A stretch of 31,839 bases of DNA, taken from NCBI GenBank assembly GCA_050331455.1, contig JBHJGV010000051.1, positions 1 to 31,839 on the forward strand, read 5' to 3'. This DNA comes from CAYUYV01 sp050331455. Lineage in GTDB: Bacteria; Pseudomonadota; Alphaproteobacteria; JAJFIK01. Under the pieces are notes generated by a model. That model saw only the letters and a program-made list of their open reading frames with translations. It ran no database searches and was not told the origin of the DNA. Made by a program: the position numbers and the translations under genes. This document shows, piece after piece, positions 25,933-31,839 of the stretch (its first letter is position 1; each line of letters begins with the position of its first letter).

Positions 25933-26436
25933 ATGCAATTTCGTGACGTCGCCGTCAGCACCCCGGTGGGCAATCCCCTCGACACCATCGAGCAGATCGT
26001 CGTGGCTGAAAGCTGGCCCTTCGACCGCACCGGGGATGACGAACTCAATATTTCCGTGAGCGGCCAGTGGTCCGATTACCAGCTCACCTTCAACTGGCGC
26101 GAGGATCTGGAGGCTTTGCATCTGGCCTGCGCCTTCGACGTGAAAGTGCCGGAGTCCAAGCGCACGGAAGTCTATACGCTTCTTGCGCTGATCAACGAGC
26201 AGATGTGGATCGGTCACTTCGATCTGTGGTCTGACGAGGGTGTGATCCTGTTCCGGCACGGCGTGCTGATGCATGGCGGTGCCGTAGCGACGGTGGAGCA
26301 ATGCGAAGCGATGGTGCGCCTGTCTGTCGAGGCGTGCGAGCGCTACTTCCCGGCCTTCCAGTTTGTGCTCTGGGCCGGCAAGACCGCCGCCGAGGCCATC
26401 TCGTCCTGCATGTTCGATGTCGAAGGCACCGCCTGA
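25933..26436 (+). CDS. YbjN-domain protein
   Basis: This 167-residue cytosolic protein is of the YbjN type, whose fold resembles type III secretion chaperones. In E. coli YbjN affects motility, stress survival and exopolysaccharide, but the molecular job is unclear. Segments seen: NPLDTIEQIVVAESWPFDR at the start, ELNISVSGQW, LTFNWREDLEALHLACAFD, and NEQMWIGHFDLW with FRHGVLMHGG, a typical arrangement for the alphaproteobacterial members. The ATG at 25933 has GGGGAG 9 bases upstream; a TTG three codons earlier is less likely. proC starts 4 bp after the stop, so the two form an operon, an arrangement I recall from other alphaproteobacteria. Confidence 0.9.
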   Translation: MQFRDVAVSTPVGNPLDTIEQIVVAESWPFDRTGDDELNISVSGQWSDYQLTFNWREDLEALHLACAFDVKVPESKRTEVYTLLALINEQMWIGHFDLWSDEGVILFRHGVLMHGGAVATVEQCEAMVRLSVEACERYFPAFQFVLWAGKTAAEAISSCMFDVEGTA

Positions 26437-26440
26437 TCCC

Positions 26441-27310
26441 GTGGCGGATCTCAAAGCCCCTCGGGGGCAGATCCTGCTCCTGGGTGCCGGCCGGATGGGC
26501 GGCGCCCTCTTGAAGGGGTGGCTGGAAACACCAGACCTGTCCGGATCCCACGTGTTCACCGTCGTGGATCCGGCTCCCGCGCCATGGATTGCGGAGCGCG
26601 CAGCCGCGGGCGACCTGGTGCTCATGGATGCCCTTGCCGACCGGCCTTCAAGCGCACCGGACCCCGCCCTTGTTCTCCTTGCCGTTAAACCGCAAGCCAT
26701 GGCCGAGGCCGCCGCGCCGTTGGCGCCGCTGGCGGTCCGCGGCGTGCCGATGGTCTCCATCGCGGCCGGCCTATCGACTGCGTCGCTGCGGGCGGTGCTC
26801 GGCGCTGGCGCGCCGGTCATCCGCGTCATGCCCAATACGCCCATGGCCATCGGCCGGGGGGTCAGTGTTGCGGTTGCGGACGATGCGGTGTCTTCCCAAG
26901 CGCGGGACCTGTGTTCGGCCCTCATGGCCGCGGGCGGACCCGTTTTCTGGATTGAGGACGAAAGCGCCATGGACGCGGTGACGGCTGTTTCGGGCAGCGG
27001 CCCGGCCTATGTTTTCCACCTCGCCGAATGCCTCGCCGAGGCCGGCATCGCCGCGGGCCTTGAACCGGATCTGGCGCGCAGCCTCGCGCGGTTGACCGTG
27101 GCCGGCTCGGGCGCCCTCTTGTGGCCCGACGAGGCCGATCCGGCCGCCTTGCGTGAAGCGGTGACCAGTCCGGGCGGCACGACGGCGGCGGCCCTGTCCG
27201 TGCTTCAGGCCGCAGTTGGAAAAGACGCCGGCGCCTTGCAAGACCTCATGGCGCGCGCGGTGGCCGCCGCGGCTGCCCGGGCCCGGGCGCTTGATGGCGG
27301 CGCGGCCTGA
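26441..27310 (+). CDS. proC: Pyrroline-5-carboxylate reductase
   Basis: Catalyses the last step of proline synthesis, reducing pyrroline-5-carboxylate with NAD(P)H in the cytosol. The 289-residue protein has the N-terminal dinucleotide loop LLGAGRMGGALL (about 13-24), the segment VIRVMPNTPMAIGRG, the conserved SGSGPAYVFHLAECL, and the family signature VTSPGGTTAAAL near the C-terminus. The start is a GTG 4 bp after the ybjN stop. No ATG fits without overlapping the upstream gene heavily, and there is no strong ribosome-binding site, so coupling to ybjN is likely. The TetR-like gene follows 31 bp later. Confidence 0.95.
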   Translation: MADLKAPRGQILLLGAGRMGGALLKGWLETPDLSGSHVFTVVDPAPAPWIAERAAAGDLVLMDALADRPSSAPDPALVLLAVKPQAMAEAAAPLAPLAVRGVPMVSIAAGLSTASLRAVLGAGAPVIRVMPNTPMAIGRGVSVAVADDAVSSQARDLCSALMAAGGPVFWIEDESAMDAVTAVSGSGPAYVFHLAECLAEAGIAAGLEPDLARSLARLTVAGSGALLWPDEADPAALREAVTSPGGTTAAALSVLQAAVGKDAGALQDLMARAVAAAAARARALDGGAA

Positions 27311-27341
27311 GAGACGATTGATGAAGGGGTATAGGACAGCC

Positions 27342-28025
27342 ATGACCAAGGAACGACATGAGACGGGCTCTGGGCCCCAGACGCTGGAGACCCTGCTGCT
27401 CGACGCGGCCCTCGGCCTCATCGAACGGGAGGGCTGGCGGGACCTGACCATGGGCCGCTTCGCACGGGCCGCCGGCGTTCCGTTGGCAGAGCTTTATCGC
27501 CGGCAGCGGGACAAGGCCGACATTCTTCGCGGTCTGATCAATCGGATTGATCTTGCCGCTCTGTCCGAGGATGAGCCGGGCCTTGCCGATGGCGACACGC
27601 CACGGGACCGCCTCTTCGACGCGGTGATGTTGCGCTTCGAGGCCATGGAACCCTATCGCGGCGCCATCCGCGTCCTCGCCGAAGATCTGCGCCGGGATCC
27701 CTTAAGTCTTGCACAGGTTCTTCCGGAGATGCGCCAGTCCCTGCGCTGGACGCTTGACGCCGCCGGGCTCGACCCATCGGGCGTCACCGGGGCGGTGCGC
27801 GTTCGGGTCCTGGGTCTGGTGTGTCTGCAAACGTTACAGGTCTGGCTGGACGATGACGGCCGTGATCTGGCGAAAACCATGGCCGATCTCGACCGCCGGC
27901 TGCGCCGGTCCGGCCGCTGGCTGGGCTTGGATCGCCGGTCCTCGGCTTCTGCGGAGCGCACCCAGAAGGACGTGGAACCCGACCGGAAAGTGTATGGCGA
28001 AGGCGACGCCGCTTCGGCGGCGTGA
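27342..28025 (+). CDS. TetR-like transcriptional regulator
   Basis: The 227-residue protein has an N-terminal helix-turn-helix domain: LLLDAALGLIEREGWRDL, then LTMGRFARAAGVPLAELYR (about 35-53), then KADILRGLI, as in TetR/AcrR proteins. The C-terminal part is all-helical and would be the ligand-binding and dimer domain. It has some resemblance to the COQ9 family, which shares the TetR fold, so a ubiquinone-related role cannot be excluded. The C-terminal tail is charged and probably disordered. AGGA lies 5 bases before the chosen ATG; an ATG seven codons earlier (27321) is an alternative. It follows proC closely and precedes the phasin gene by 198 bp. Confidence 0.8.
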   Translation: MTKERHETGSGPQTLETLLLDAALGLIEREGWRDLTMGRFARAAGVPLAELYRRQRDKADILRGLINRIDLAALSEDEPGLADGDTPRDRLFDAVMLRFEAMEPYRGAIRVLAEDLRRDPLSLAQVLPEMRQSLRWTLDAAGLDPSGVTGAVRVRVLGLVCLQTLQVWLDDDGRDLAKTMADLDRRLRRSGRWLGLDRRSSASAERTQKDVEPDRKVYGEGDAASAA

Positions 28026-28037
28026 CCTTGTTTGGTG

Positions 28038-28050
28038 CAATGCAGCATTG
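28038..28050. promoter_or_regulatory. TGC-rich palindrome upstream of the phasin gene
   Basis: CAATGCAGCATTG is a perfect 13-bp palindrome around a central A, 174 bp before the phasin start. The half site GCATTG recurs at 28091-28096, and ATTGC at 28103-28107. Repressors of phasin genes (PhaR) are known to bind TGC-rich inverted repeats, so this is a candidate operator. Confidence 0.4.
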
Positions 28051-28223
28051 ACCCGGCATGTCGAAACAGGCATCCTCAGTACTGTGTGTTGCATTGTGAC
28101 ACATTGCCTCCCGCTACCTTGTTCGCACTCGCGAAAGGTCTGCGTGGGAGAAGAGTATTCCGGACCCGACGCGATGAGCGCGAAGGGTTTCCCCCAAGAT
28201 CAGCCTTTGCCGGGAGCACACCC

Positions 28224-28694
28224 ATGACGAGCAAGTCCCCGAATCCGTTTTTTCCGTTCGACATGTCCAAGTTCTTCGACACCTTCTCCACGTCGAACAC
28301 GGACATCCAGACCATGATGGATCGTCAGCGTAAGGCGGTCGAAGCCATGGTGGAAGCGAACCGGACGGCTGCGGAGGGGTATCAGAGCCTGTTCACCCGC
28401 CAGATGGAGCTGATGCAGGAGACGCTCAACGCCCTGTCGACCTCCATGAATGAAATCATGAAGCATACCAATCCGTCGGATGCGGCCAACGCCCAGCTTC
28501 AAGTGGCGCGCAAGTCCCTCGACCACGCTTACGAGTCCATGCGTGAGCTGACGGAAATGGCCAACGAAGCCAATTCCAACGCCGTGAAGGTGTTCCAGTC
28601 CCACATGGGCGATGCCATGAAGGAATGGTCCACGGCCATGCAGAACACGCCGATGGCGAAGGCTGCCCAGGATTTCACGAACCCGGACCACTGA
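28224..28694 (+). CDS. Phasin family protein
   Basis: Phasins coat polyhydroxyalkanoate granules and affect granule number and size; some members have other roles. The 156-residue protein starts NPFFPFDMSKFFDTF. It then runs as one long amphipathic helix region with QRKAVEAMVEANRTAAEGYQ, ELMQETLNALSTSMNEI and HAYESMRELTEMANEAN, the usual phasin pattern, and ends in a polar tail. No signal peptide is present. GGGAG lies 7-12 bases before the ATG. It appears to be a single-gene transcript: a TGC-rich palindrome lies upstream and a strong terminator downstream. No PHA synthase or depolymerase is nearby; the thiolase at 6692 could supply precursor. Confidence 0.9.
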   Translation: MTSKSPNPFFPFDMSKFFDTFSTSNTDIQTMMDRQRKAVEAMVEANRTAAEGYQSLFTRQMELMQETLNALSTSMNEIMKHTNPSDAANAQLQVARKSLDHAYESMRELTEMANEANSNAVKVFQSHMGDAMKEWSTAMQNTPMAKAAQDFTNPDH

Positions 28695-28719
28695 GCCGTC
28701 GCTGACTGCTTATTGCAAG

Positions 28720-28752
28720 AACCCCTGGATCCTCCGGATCCGGGGGTTTTTT
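28720..28752 (+). terminator. Intrinsic terminator after the phasin gene
   Basis: AACCCC-T-GGATCC pairs with GGATCC-G-GGGGTT around the 3-base loop TCC, with a T-G wobble inside the stem, followed by a run of six T (28747-28752). This is a textbook Rho-independent terminator, 26 bp after the stop. From the other side it may also serve the convergent oxygenase gene. Confidence 0.93.
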
Positions 28753-28780
28753 GAATGCGGCTGCTGCGCCGAGCGGATCT

Positions 28781-29440
28781 TTAATCCTCCGCCCACAGCC
28801 GAATCAGGTTGTCCCGGGCCCGCACGATCTGGCGGTAGGTTTCCCCCGGTCCTTCTGCTGCAAAAAGGGTATCGGCGGCCCGGTCCAGATCGAAGAGAAT
28901 GTCGCGGTGCGCCTCCAGCCGGATCAGGCTGCGCACCCAGCCCACACAGGCGAGGCGCACGCCCGCCGTAACCGGGGTCACCCAATGGACCCGGGTCGTC
29001 GGGTACAACACCAGATCGCCGGCCTCCAGTTTGACATCGGTTTCCCCGTCCTGGTCCTCGATCACGAGTTCGCCCCCGTCATAGGTACTCGGTGGGCTGA
29101 GGAACAGCGTGAACGACAGGTCCGTGCGCCGCTGGCCGATCAGGGGATCATCGAGATGGGGCCCATAGGCATCCCCTGGGCCATACCGGTTGAACAGCAG
29201 CCGGACGAAAGCCTGGGGACGGGCGCAGATGCGAAACAGGGCATGGTCCCGCAGGGCCCGCTCCACCGCCTGGGCCAGGACGGCGTGGCGGGGACCGCGC
29301 GCGAGCTGGCCGTTGCGTTTGACGGCACGGGCCGCGCGTCCCGCTGTGGCGCGGCCATCCGCAAAGGTTTTGGGATCGTCGAGCGCCTCACGGAGCGTTT
29401 TGACCGTGGCCGTATCGAGGACCTGTGCCATGCGGATCAT
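28781..29440 (-). CDS. PKHD-type Fe(II)/2-oxoglutarate oxygenase (PiuC/YbiX-like)
   Basis: This 219-residue enzyme belongs to the prolyl-4-hydroxylase-like oxygenases that need Fe(II) and 2-oxoglutarate. The metal triad is visible: His95 and Asp97 in YGPHLDD, and His152 in TRVHWVTPV. Arg162 (TAGVRL) is the likely 2-oxoglutarate anchor. Other signatures are RYGPGDAYGPH, FTLFLSPPSTYDGGEL and GDLVLYP. In gamma-proteobacteria these genes often sit next to TonB-dependent siderophore receptors and are iron-regulated; no receptor is adjacent here. The substrate is not known for the family. The start at 29440 has GGGAGGT about 6 bases upstream. Confidence 0.9.
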   Translation of the reverse strand: MIRMAQVLDTATVKTLREALDDPKTFADGRATAGRAARAVKRNGQLARGPRHAVLAQAVERALRDHALFRICARPQAFVRLLFNRYGPGDAYGPHLDDPLIGQRRTDLSFTLFLSPPSTYDGGELVIEDQDGETDVKLEAGDLVLYPTTRVHWVTPVTAGVRLACVGWVRSLIRLEAHRDILFDLDRAADTLFAAEGPGETYRQIVRARDNLIRLWAED

Positions 29441-29585
29441 GCATGACCTCCCTTTCATGTTCCGATGCCGACCCGTCCGTTAGGACATGGTTTGCGATTC
29501 ATTCTTGTTCGCCGCAGGCCGCTCACCTAGTCTCGTCATGCCGATGACCATGCCGCGACGGCGGCTGCGAATAAAGGACGAGACC

Positions 29586-30452
29586 ATGGGTGTGACCCGG
29601 AGAGGCAAACTTTGGACCGGCATCGGTACGGCCGTTCTCGTTGGGGCGGGCGCCGCCAATGCGGACCTCGATACGGACGGCGTGCCAACGAGCGCATCCG
29701 CCCCTTTGGCGTTGGCTTTTGCCGACATGACGGTTCCGCCGGGCGGTGAGGGCGAAGGCTCCGGTGGTGAAGGGGAAGGCGGAGAAGGCGGTGAAGGGGG
29801 CGGCGAGTTCGGCGTCGACCCGGAAGAGGCACGGACCGACCCCGTGCCCTTCGGTATCGCGCTCGATATCATCCGTGCCCATTACCTGGCCGGCCAGGCT
29901 GCCTATGCGGCCGGCGACCGGGAGGCTGCGGGCGAATTGTTCCTGCACCCCATATCGGAAGTCTATGTGGCGATGGAGCCGGTGTTTGCGGATCTGGGCA
30001 TTGCGCCGTTCGAGGCTCTGATGGCGAAAACCGGCGATCTGGCCCTATCGGGAGCCGCGCTGGCCGATGTCAAGAAGGCCGTTGCCGCAGTCCTGTCCGC
30101 AACGGACAACGCGGAACAGGCCGCGCCGGCCGGCGCTCTCAGCCGGGCTACGCTGGATGCTGAGGTGATTGCCGACATGGTGGAACGTGCGGCGCTCCAG
30201 TATCAGATCGTGGCCGGCGGGGCCGTTGGAGCGGCCTATCTCGATGGTTACGGCTTTGCGGCCGCGGCCCGTCTGCGCGCAGACCGTTCCCTCGCCGCCA
30301 TCGCCAGGGACAATGCAGACCTTGCACAGGCGATCCGGATGGCCATGGAGGTGCTTGCCGGCGCCTATCCGACCGCTGTACAGCCCGATCCGCTGAAAAC
30401 CGACGTGGCAGCCGTGCTCGCGGCCAGTTCCCGCTTGCGCCTCGCGCTTTAA
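29586..30452 (+). CDS. Secreted protein with a Gly/Glu-rich linker, function unknown
   Basis: The 288-residue product has a signal peptide (1-26, ending ANA-D). A strikingly simple Gly/Glu segment follows at residues about 53-75, then a helical domain beginning IALDIIRAHYLAGQAAYAAGD, with LFLHPISEVYVAMEP and a later VERAALQYQIV. His99 in RAHYLAG and the HPISE segment (His121, Glu125) recall a group of helical periplasmic proteins in alphaproteobacteria, but I cannot name the family. A metal-related role is only a guess. AAGGACGAG precedes the ATG at 29586 by a few bases. It is divergent from the oxygenase gene by 145 bp and ends before a strong terminator. Confidence 0.75.
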   Translation: MGVTRRGKLWTGIGTAVLVGAGAANADLDTDGVPTSASAPLALAFADMTVPPGGEGEGSGGEGEGGEGGEGGGEFGVDPEEARTDPVPFGIALDIIRAHYLAGQAAYAAGDREAAGELFLHPISEVYVAMEPVFADLGIAPFEALMAKTGDLALSGAALADVKKAVAAVLSATDNAEQAAPAGALSRATLDAEVIADMVERAALQYQIVAGGAVGAAYLDGYGFAAAARLRADRSLAAIARDNADLAQAIRMAMEVLAGAYPTAVQPDPLKTDVAAVLAASSRLRLAL

Positions 30453-30481
30453 GCCAAGGCCCTTAGGGTGCTACCTTGCAG

Positions 30482-30510
30482 GCGTCGGCCGGTTCGGCCG
30501 GCGCTTTTTT
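30482..30510 (+). terminator. Intrinsic terminator between the secreted-protein gene and the small membrane protein gene
   Basis: GCG-T-CGGCC (30482-30490) pairs with GGCCG-G-CGC (30496-30504) around the loop GGTTC, followed by six T (30505-30510). It lies 30 bp after the upstream stop and ends only 16 bp before the next start codon. Confidence 0.9.
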
Positions 30511-30526
30511 GTGAGCGGAGGGGCAC

Positions 30527-30751
30527 ATGCAGCAGCAGCAGTCTGGCGGACGGCAATCCCAGTCCATGGGGCGCCGTGGGTGCTTTGCCGCCGGTCTTGG
30601 CGGGGCTCTTCTCATCGCCGTCGTCACGAGTCTCGCGACCGGTCTAGGAACGGGCGTGGGCCGGGCACTGGCTGAACGGGTTGTCACCTGGGTGGAATGC
30701 CTGTTCCAGGACTGCGACCCAGACACTCAGTCTCCTGAGTTTCGCCTCTAA
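30527..30751 (+). CDS. Small single-pass membrane protein of 74 residues
   Basis: I do not recognise it. A Gln/Ser/Arg-rich N-terminus (residues 1-17) is followed by a hydrophobic, Gly-rich helix at about 19-41, with several Gly-x-x-x-Gly spacings that favour helix packing. A short C-terminal part has Cys58 and Cys63 and an acidic end. The positive charges before the helix suggest an N-in, C-out orientation. The ATG has an excellent GGAGGGG 4-10 bases upstream, the main reason to believe the gene. It sits between a terminator and the rhodopsin gene, 180 bp before the rhodopsin start, on the same strand. Co-transcription with the rhodopsin is possible. Confidence 0.65.
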   Translation: MQQQQSGGRQSQSMGRRGCFAAGLGGALLIAVVTSLATGLGTGVGRALAERVVTWVECLFQDCDPDTQSPEFRL

Positions 30752-30817
30752 CAAACCGGCGCCCCGCAGCGCATTCGTCCAGTGCGCCGTAAGCGGATAA
30801 AAGCCTATGGCACGTGA

Positions 30818-30873
30818 GCCGCTCTGCGGCCCGCGACCCTTGCGGCATTTCGTCGATCAGAACGGTCGCGTTC
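30818..30873 (+). other. Two small hairpins in the rhodopsin leader region
   Basis: GCCGC/GCGGC with loop TCT (30818-30830) and GAACG/CGTTC with loop GTCG (30860-30873) are both perfect 5-bp stems. With the larger structure at 30887-30934 they would give the rhodopsin mRNA a highly structured leader. No clear sigma-70 promoter was found in 30752-30890. Confidence 0.4.
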
Positions 30874-30886
30874 CCATCAGGCCCTA

Positions 30887-30934
30887 CATAAATGCCTGCT
30901 GGCGTTTTTGCCATCAAGATGGGAGGCATTTATG
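30887..30934 (+). promoter_or_regulatory. Hairpin that sequesters the rhodopsin start codon
   Basis: CATAAATGCCT (30887-30897) and AGGCATTTATG (30924-30934) form a perfect 11-bp inverted repeat. The 26-base loop contains a second stem, TGGC/GCCA (30900-30903 and 30910-30913), with a T5 loop. The 3' arm contains the AGG of the Shine-Dalgarno GGGAGG (30921-30926) and the whole ATG start codon (30932-30934). In RNA this would hide the translation start: a candidate translational switch or RNA thermometer. Confidence 0.7.
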
Positions 30935-31681
30935 GATCTTTCCGTATTCGAATACAGTCTTGTCTTCAATTCGCTGTCCTTCGGGATTGCGACATTTGGA
31001 GCCGCGACGATCTTCTTCTTCCTTCAACGCTCGCAGGTTGCACCCGCCTATCGTGGTGCGCTGACGATCACCGGCCTCGTGACGTTGATTGCCCTTTATC
31101 ACTATGTCCGCATCCTGGATAGCTGGCAGGCCACGTTCGTGCTTGAGAACGGCGTCGTGACCGCCACGGGCAAGACGTTCAACGATGCTTATCGCTATGT
31201 TGACTGGCTTCTTACCGTACCGCTCTTGCTGGTCGAGTTGATCGCCGTCATGGGCCTCAGCCGCATGGAAACCTGGACGCGGGGTACGCGGCTCGGTCTC
31301 CTCGCCGCACTCATGATTGTGCTGGGTTATCCTGGAGAAATCTCCGATGTGGCGAGTGTCCGTTGGATCTGGTGGGCCGCCGCCATGGTGCCGTTCCTTT
31401 GGATCGTGTACGAACTGGTGGTCGGTTTGGGCAAGAGCATCAGCGAGCAACCGGCACAAGCCCGCGGCCTTGTCAGCACCGCGCGGTGGATCGTTATTGT
31501 GACCTGGAGTTTCTACCCGGTCGTCTTTCTCTTCCCCATGCTCGGCCTGACAGGCAGTGCGGCTGAAACCGCAGTGCAGGTCGGTTATACGGTGGCTGAC
31601 GTCGCTGCCAAGGCGGTCTTTGGCGTGGTGATCTATCTGATCGCCGTGCGTCGCAGCGAGGCGGAAGGCTTCCGCGCCTGA
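30932..31681 (+). CDS. Light-driven proton-pump rhodopsin, xanthorhodopsin/Gloeobacter rhodopsin-like
   Basis: Seven-helix retinal protein of 249 residues that should pump protons out of the cell under light. Key residues: retinal Schiff-base Lys227 (DVAAKAVFG) with Asp223; primary acceptor Asp91 in RYVDW; Thr95; and proton donor Glu102, giving the DTE pump signature. His57 (LYHYVR) partners Asp91, and Leu99 is at the green-tuning site. The long BC loop, GYPGEIS, and spacings of -34 (His), +57 and +136 (Lys) from Asp91 equal those I recall for Gloeobacter rhodopsin. The antenna glycine position (+57) is Trp148, so carotenoid binding is unlikely. The start is the ATG with GGGAGG 5 bases before it; a TTG at 30908 is rejected. 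There is no signal peptide. G+C is 170 of 300 bases over 30961-31260, lower than most neighbours. Confidence 0.95.
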   Translation: MDLSVFEYSLVFNSLSFGIATFGAATIFFFLQRSQVAPAYRGALTITGLVTLIALYHYVRILDSWQATFVLENGVVTATGKTFNDAYRYVDWLLTVPLLLVELIAVMGLSRMETWTRGTRLGLLAALMIVLGYPGEISDVASVRWIWWAAAMVPFLWIVYELVVGLGKSISEQPAQARGLVSTARWIVIVTWSFYPVVFLFPMLGLTGSAAETAVQVGYTVADVAAKAVFGVVIYLIAVRRSEAEGFRA

Positions 31682-31839
31682 TGGCGTCGGAGGTGTCCAA
31701 AGTCGACACAGTGGTGGGGGGGGGGGGGGGGGGGCCTCCCGGCCCGCGCGGCGGGGGTAGATCAAAGGGGGGTGGGGTCGGGGGCGGACCGGGGCGCCGC
31801 TGGGGGCCCCCGCCGGGGGGTGAGTCGCGATTTTGTTTT
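31681..31839 (+). CDS. Possible start of a downstream gene, corrupted by the contig end
   Basis: An ATG at 31681 shares one base with the rhodopsin stop (TGATG), and the frame stays open to the end of the window. GGAGG in the first codons of this frame lies inside it and does not support the start. The first 12 residues, MASEVSKVDTVV, followed by Gly resemble the beginning of a dinucleotide-binding oxidoreductase. From 31716 the sequence becomes a poly-G run and G-rich repeats, so any translation there is not trustworthy. It may be a real coupled gene or nothing. Confidence 0.2.
   Translation, partial: MASEVSKVDTVVGGGGGGPPGPRGGGRSKGGGVGGGPGRRWGPPPGGESRFCF
31716..31734. other. Run of 19 G, probable sequencing or assembly artefact
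   Basis: Nineteen consecutive G followed by about 100 bases of G-rich sequence with little structure and a final T-rich end. Poly-G is a known failure mode of two-colour sequencing. I would not interpret anything after about 31715. Confidence 0.75.

Noticed and set aside
25612..26970. 452-residue minus-strand open frame over the gene-free stretch, ybjN and proC
   Set aside because: Ser/Arg/Ala-rich shadow of proC extended by chance into the intergenic region; no start signal or domain.
30807..31064. 85-residue open frame starting before the rhodopsin
   Set aside because: It runs out of frame through the rhodopsin coding region, has no ribosome-binding site and no protein-like pattern.

Overview
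The window looks like one contig of a high-GC alphaproteobacterium. The evidence is the MidA-PgeF pair next to UbiK, YbjN and ProC, a polyhydroxyalkanoate-type phasin, and the gene order of the cell-wall cluster. I cannot place it to order or genus. Both ends look like contig ends: the first gene lacks its 5' part, and the last 100-odd bases dissolve into a run of 19 G and low-quality-looking G-rich sequence.

Layout. (1) 1-6629, plus strand: the late part of a division and cell wall cluster, ftsW(partial)-murG-murC-murB-ddl-ftsQ, tightly packed with overlaps. ftsA and ftsZ, which usually follow ftsQ, are not here; an unrelated convergent block begins instead. (2) 6692-12700, minus strand: a thiolase, a secreted serine hydrolase, a secreted glycerophosphodiester phosphodiesterase, and an OmpR-type two-component pair. 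(3) 12924-15303, plus strand, divergent from the response regulator: a secreted protein with 14/15-residue repeats, a four-EF-hand secreted protein and an outer-membrane barrel. The last two overlap by 4 bp. (4) 15417-20388, minus strand: another outer-membrane barrel, a coiled-coil-like envelope protein, a large secreted protein of unknown function, and prs. (5) 20796-24778: a glycosyltransferase-like gene facing a lipoprotein-pgeF-midA operon. (6) 25064-28694, plus strand: ubiK, a 554-bp gene-free stretch with repeats, ybjN-like, proC, a TetR-like regulator and a phasin ending at a clear terminator. (7) 28781-31681: a PKHD-type Fe(II)/2-oxoglutarate oxygenase, a secreted Gly/Glu-rich protein, a terminator, a 74-residue membrane protein and a light-driven proton-pump rhodopsin.

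How it fits together. Most of the window is housekeeping (peptidoglycan precursor synthesis, PRPP, proline, ubiquinone accessory factor) mixed with poorly known envelope genes. The most notable part is the rhodopsin. It has the Asp-Thr-Glu proton-pump residues, the retinal lysine and the green-type leucine, and its residue spacing matches Gloeobacter rhodopsin. A tryptophan stands where the antenna-binding glycine would be. Its start codon and part of its Shine-Dalgarno sequence lie in one arm of an 11-bp perfect inverted repeat, which suggests that translation is controlled by RNA structure. No retinal-synthesis gene is visible; the contig ends just after the rhodopsin. The thiolase and phasin are compatible with polyhydroxyalkanoate storage, but no PHA synthase is in the window.
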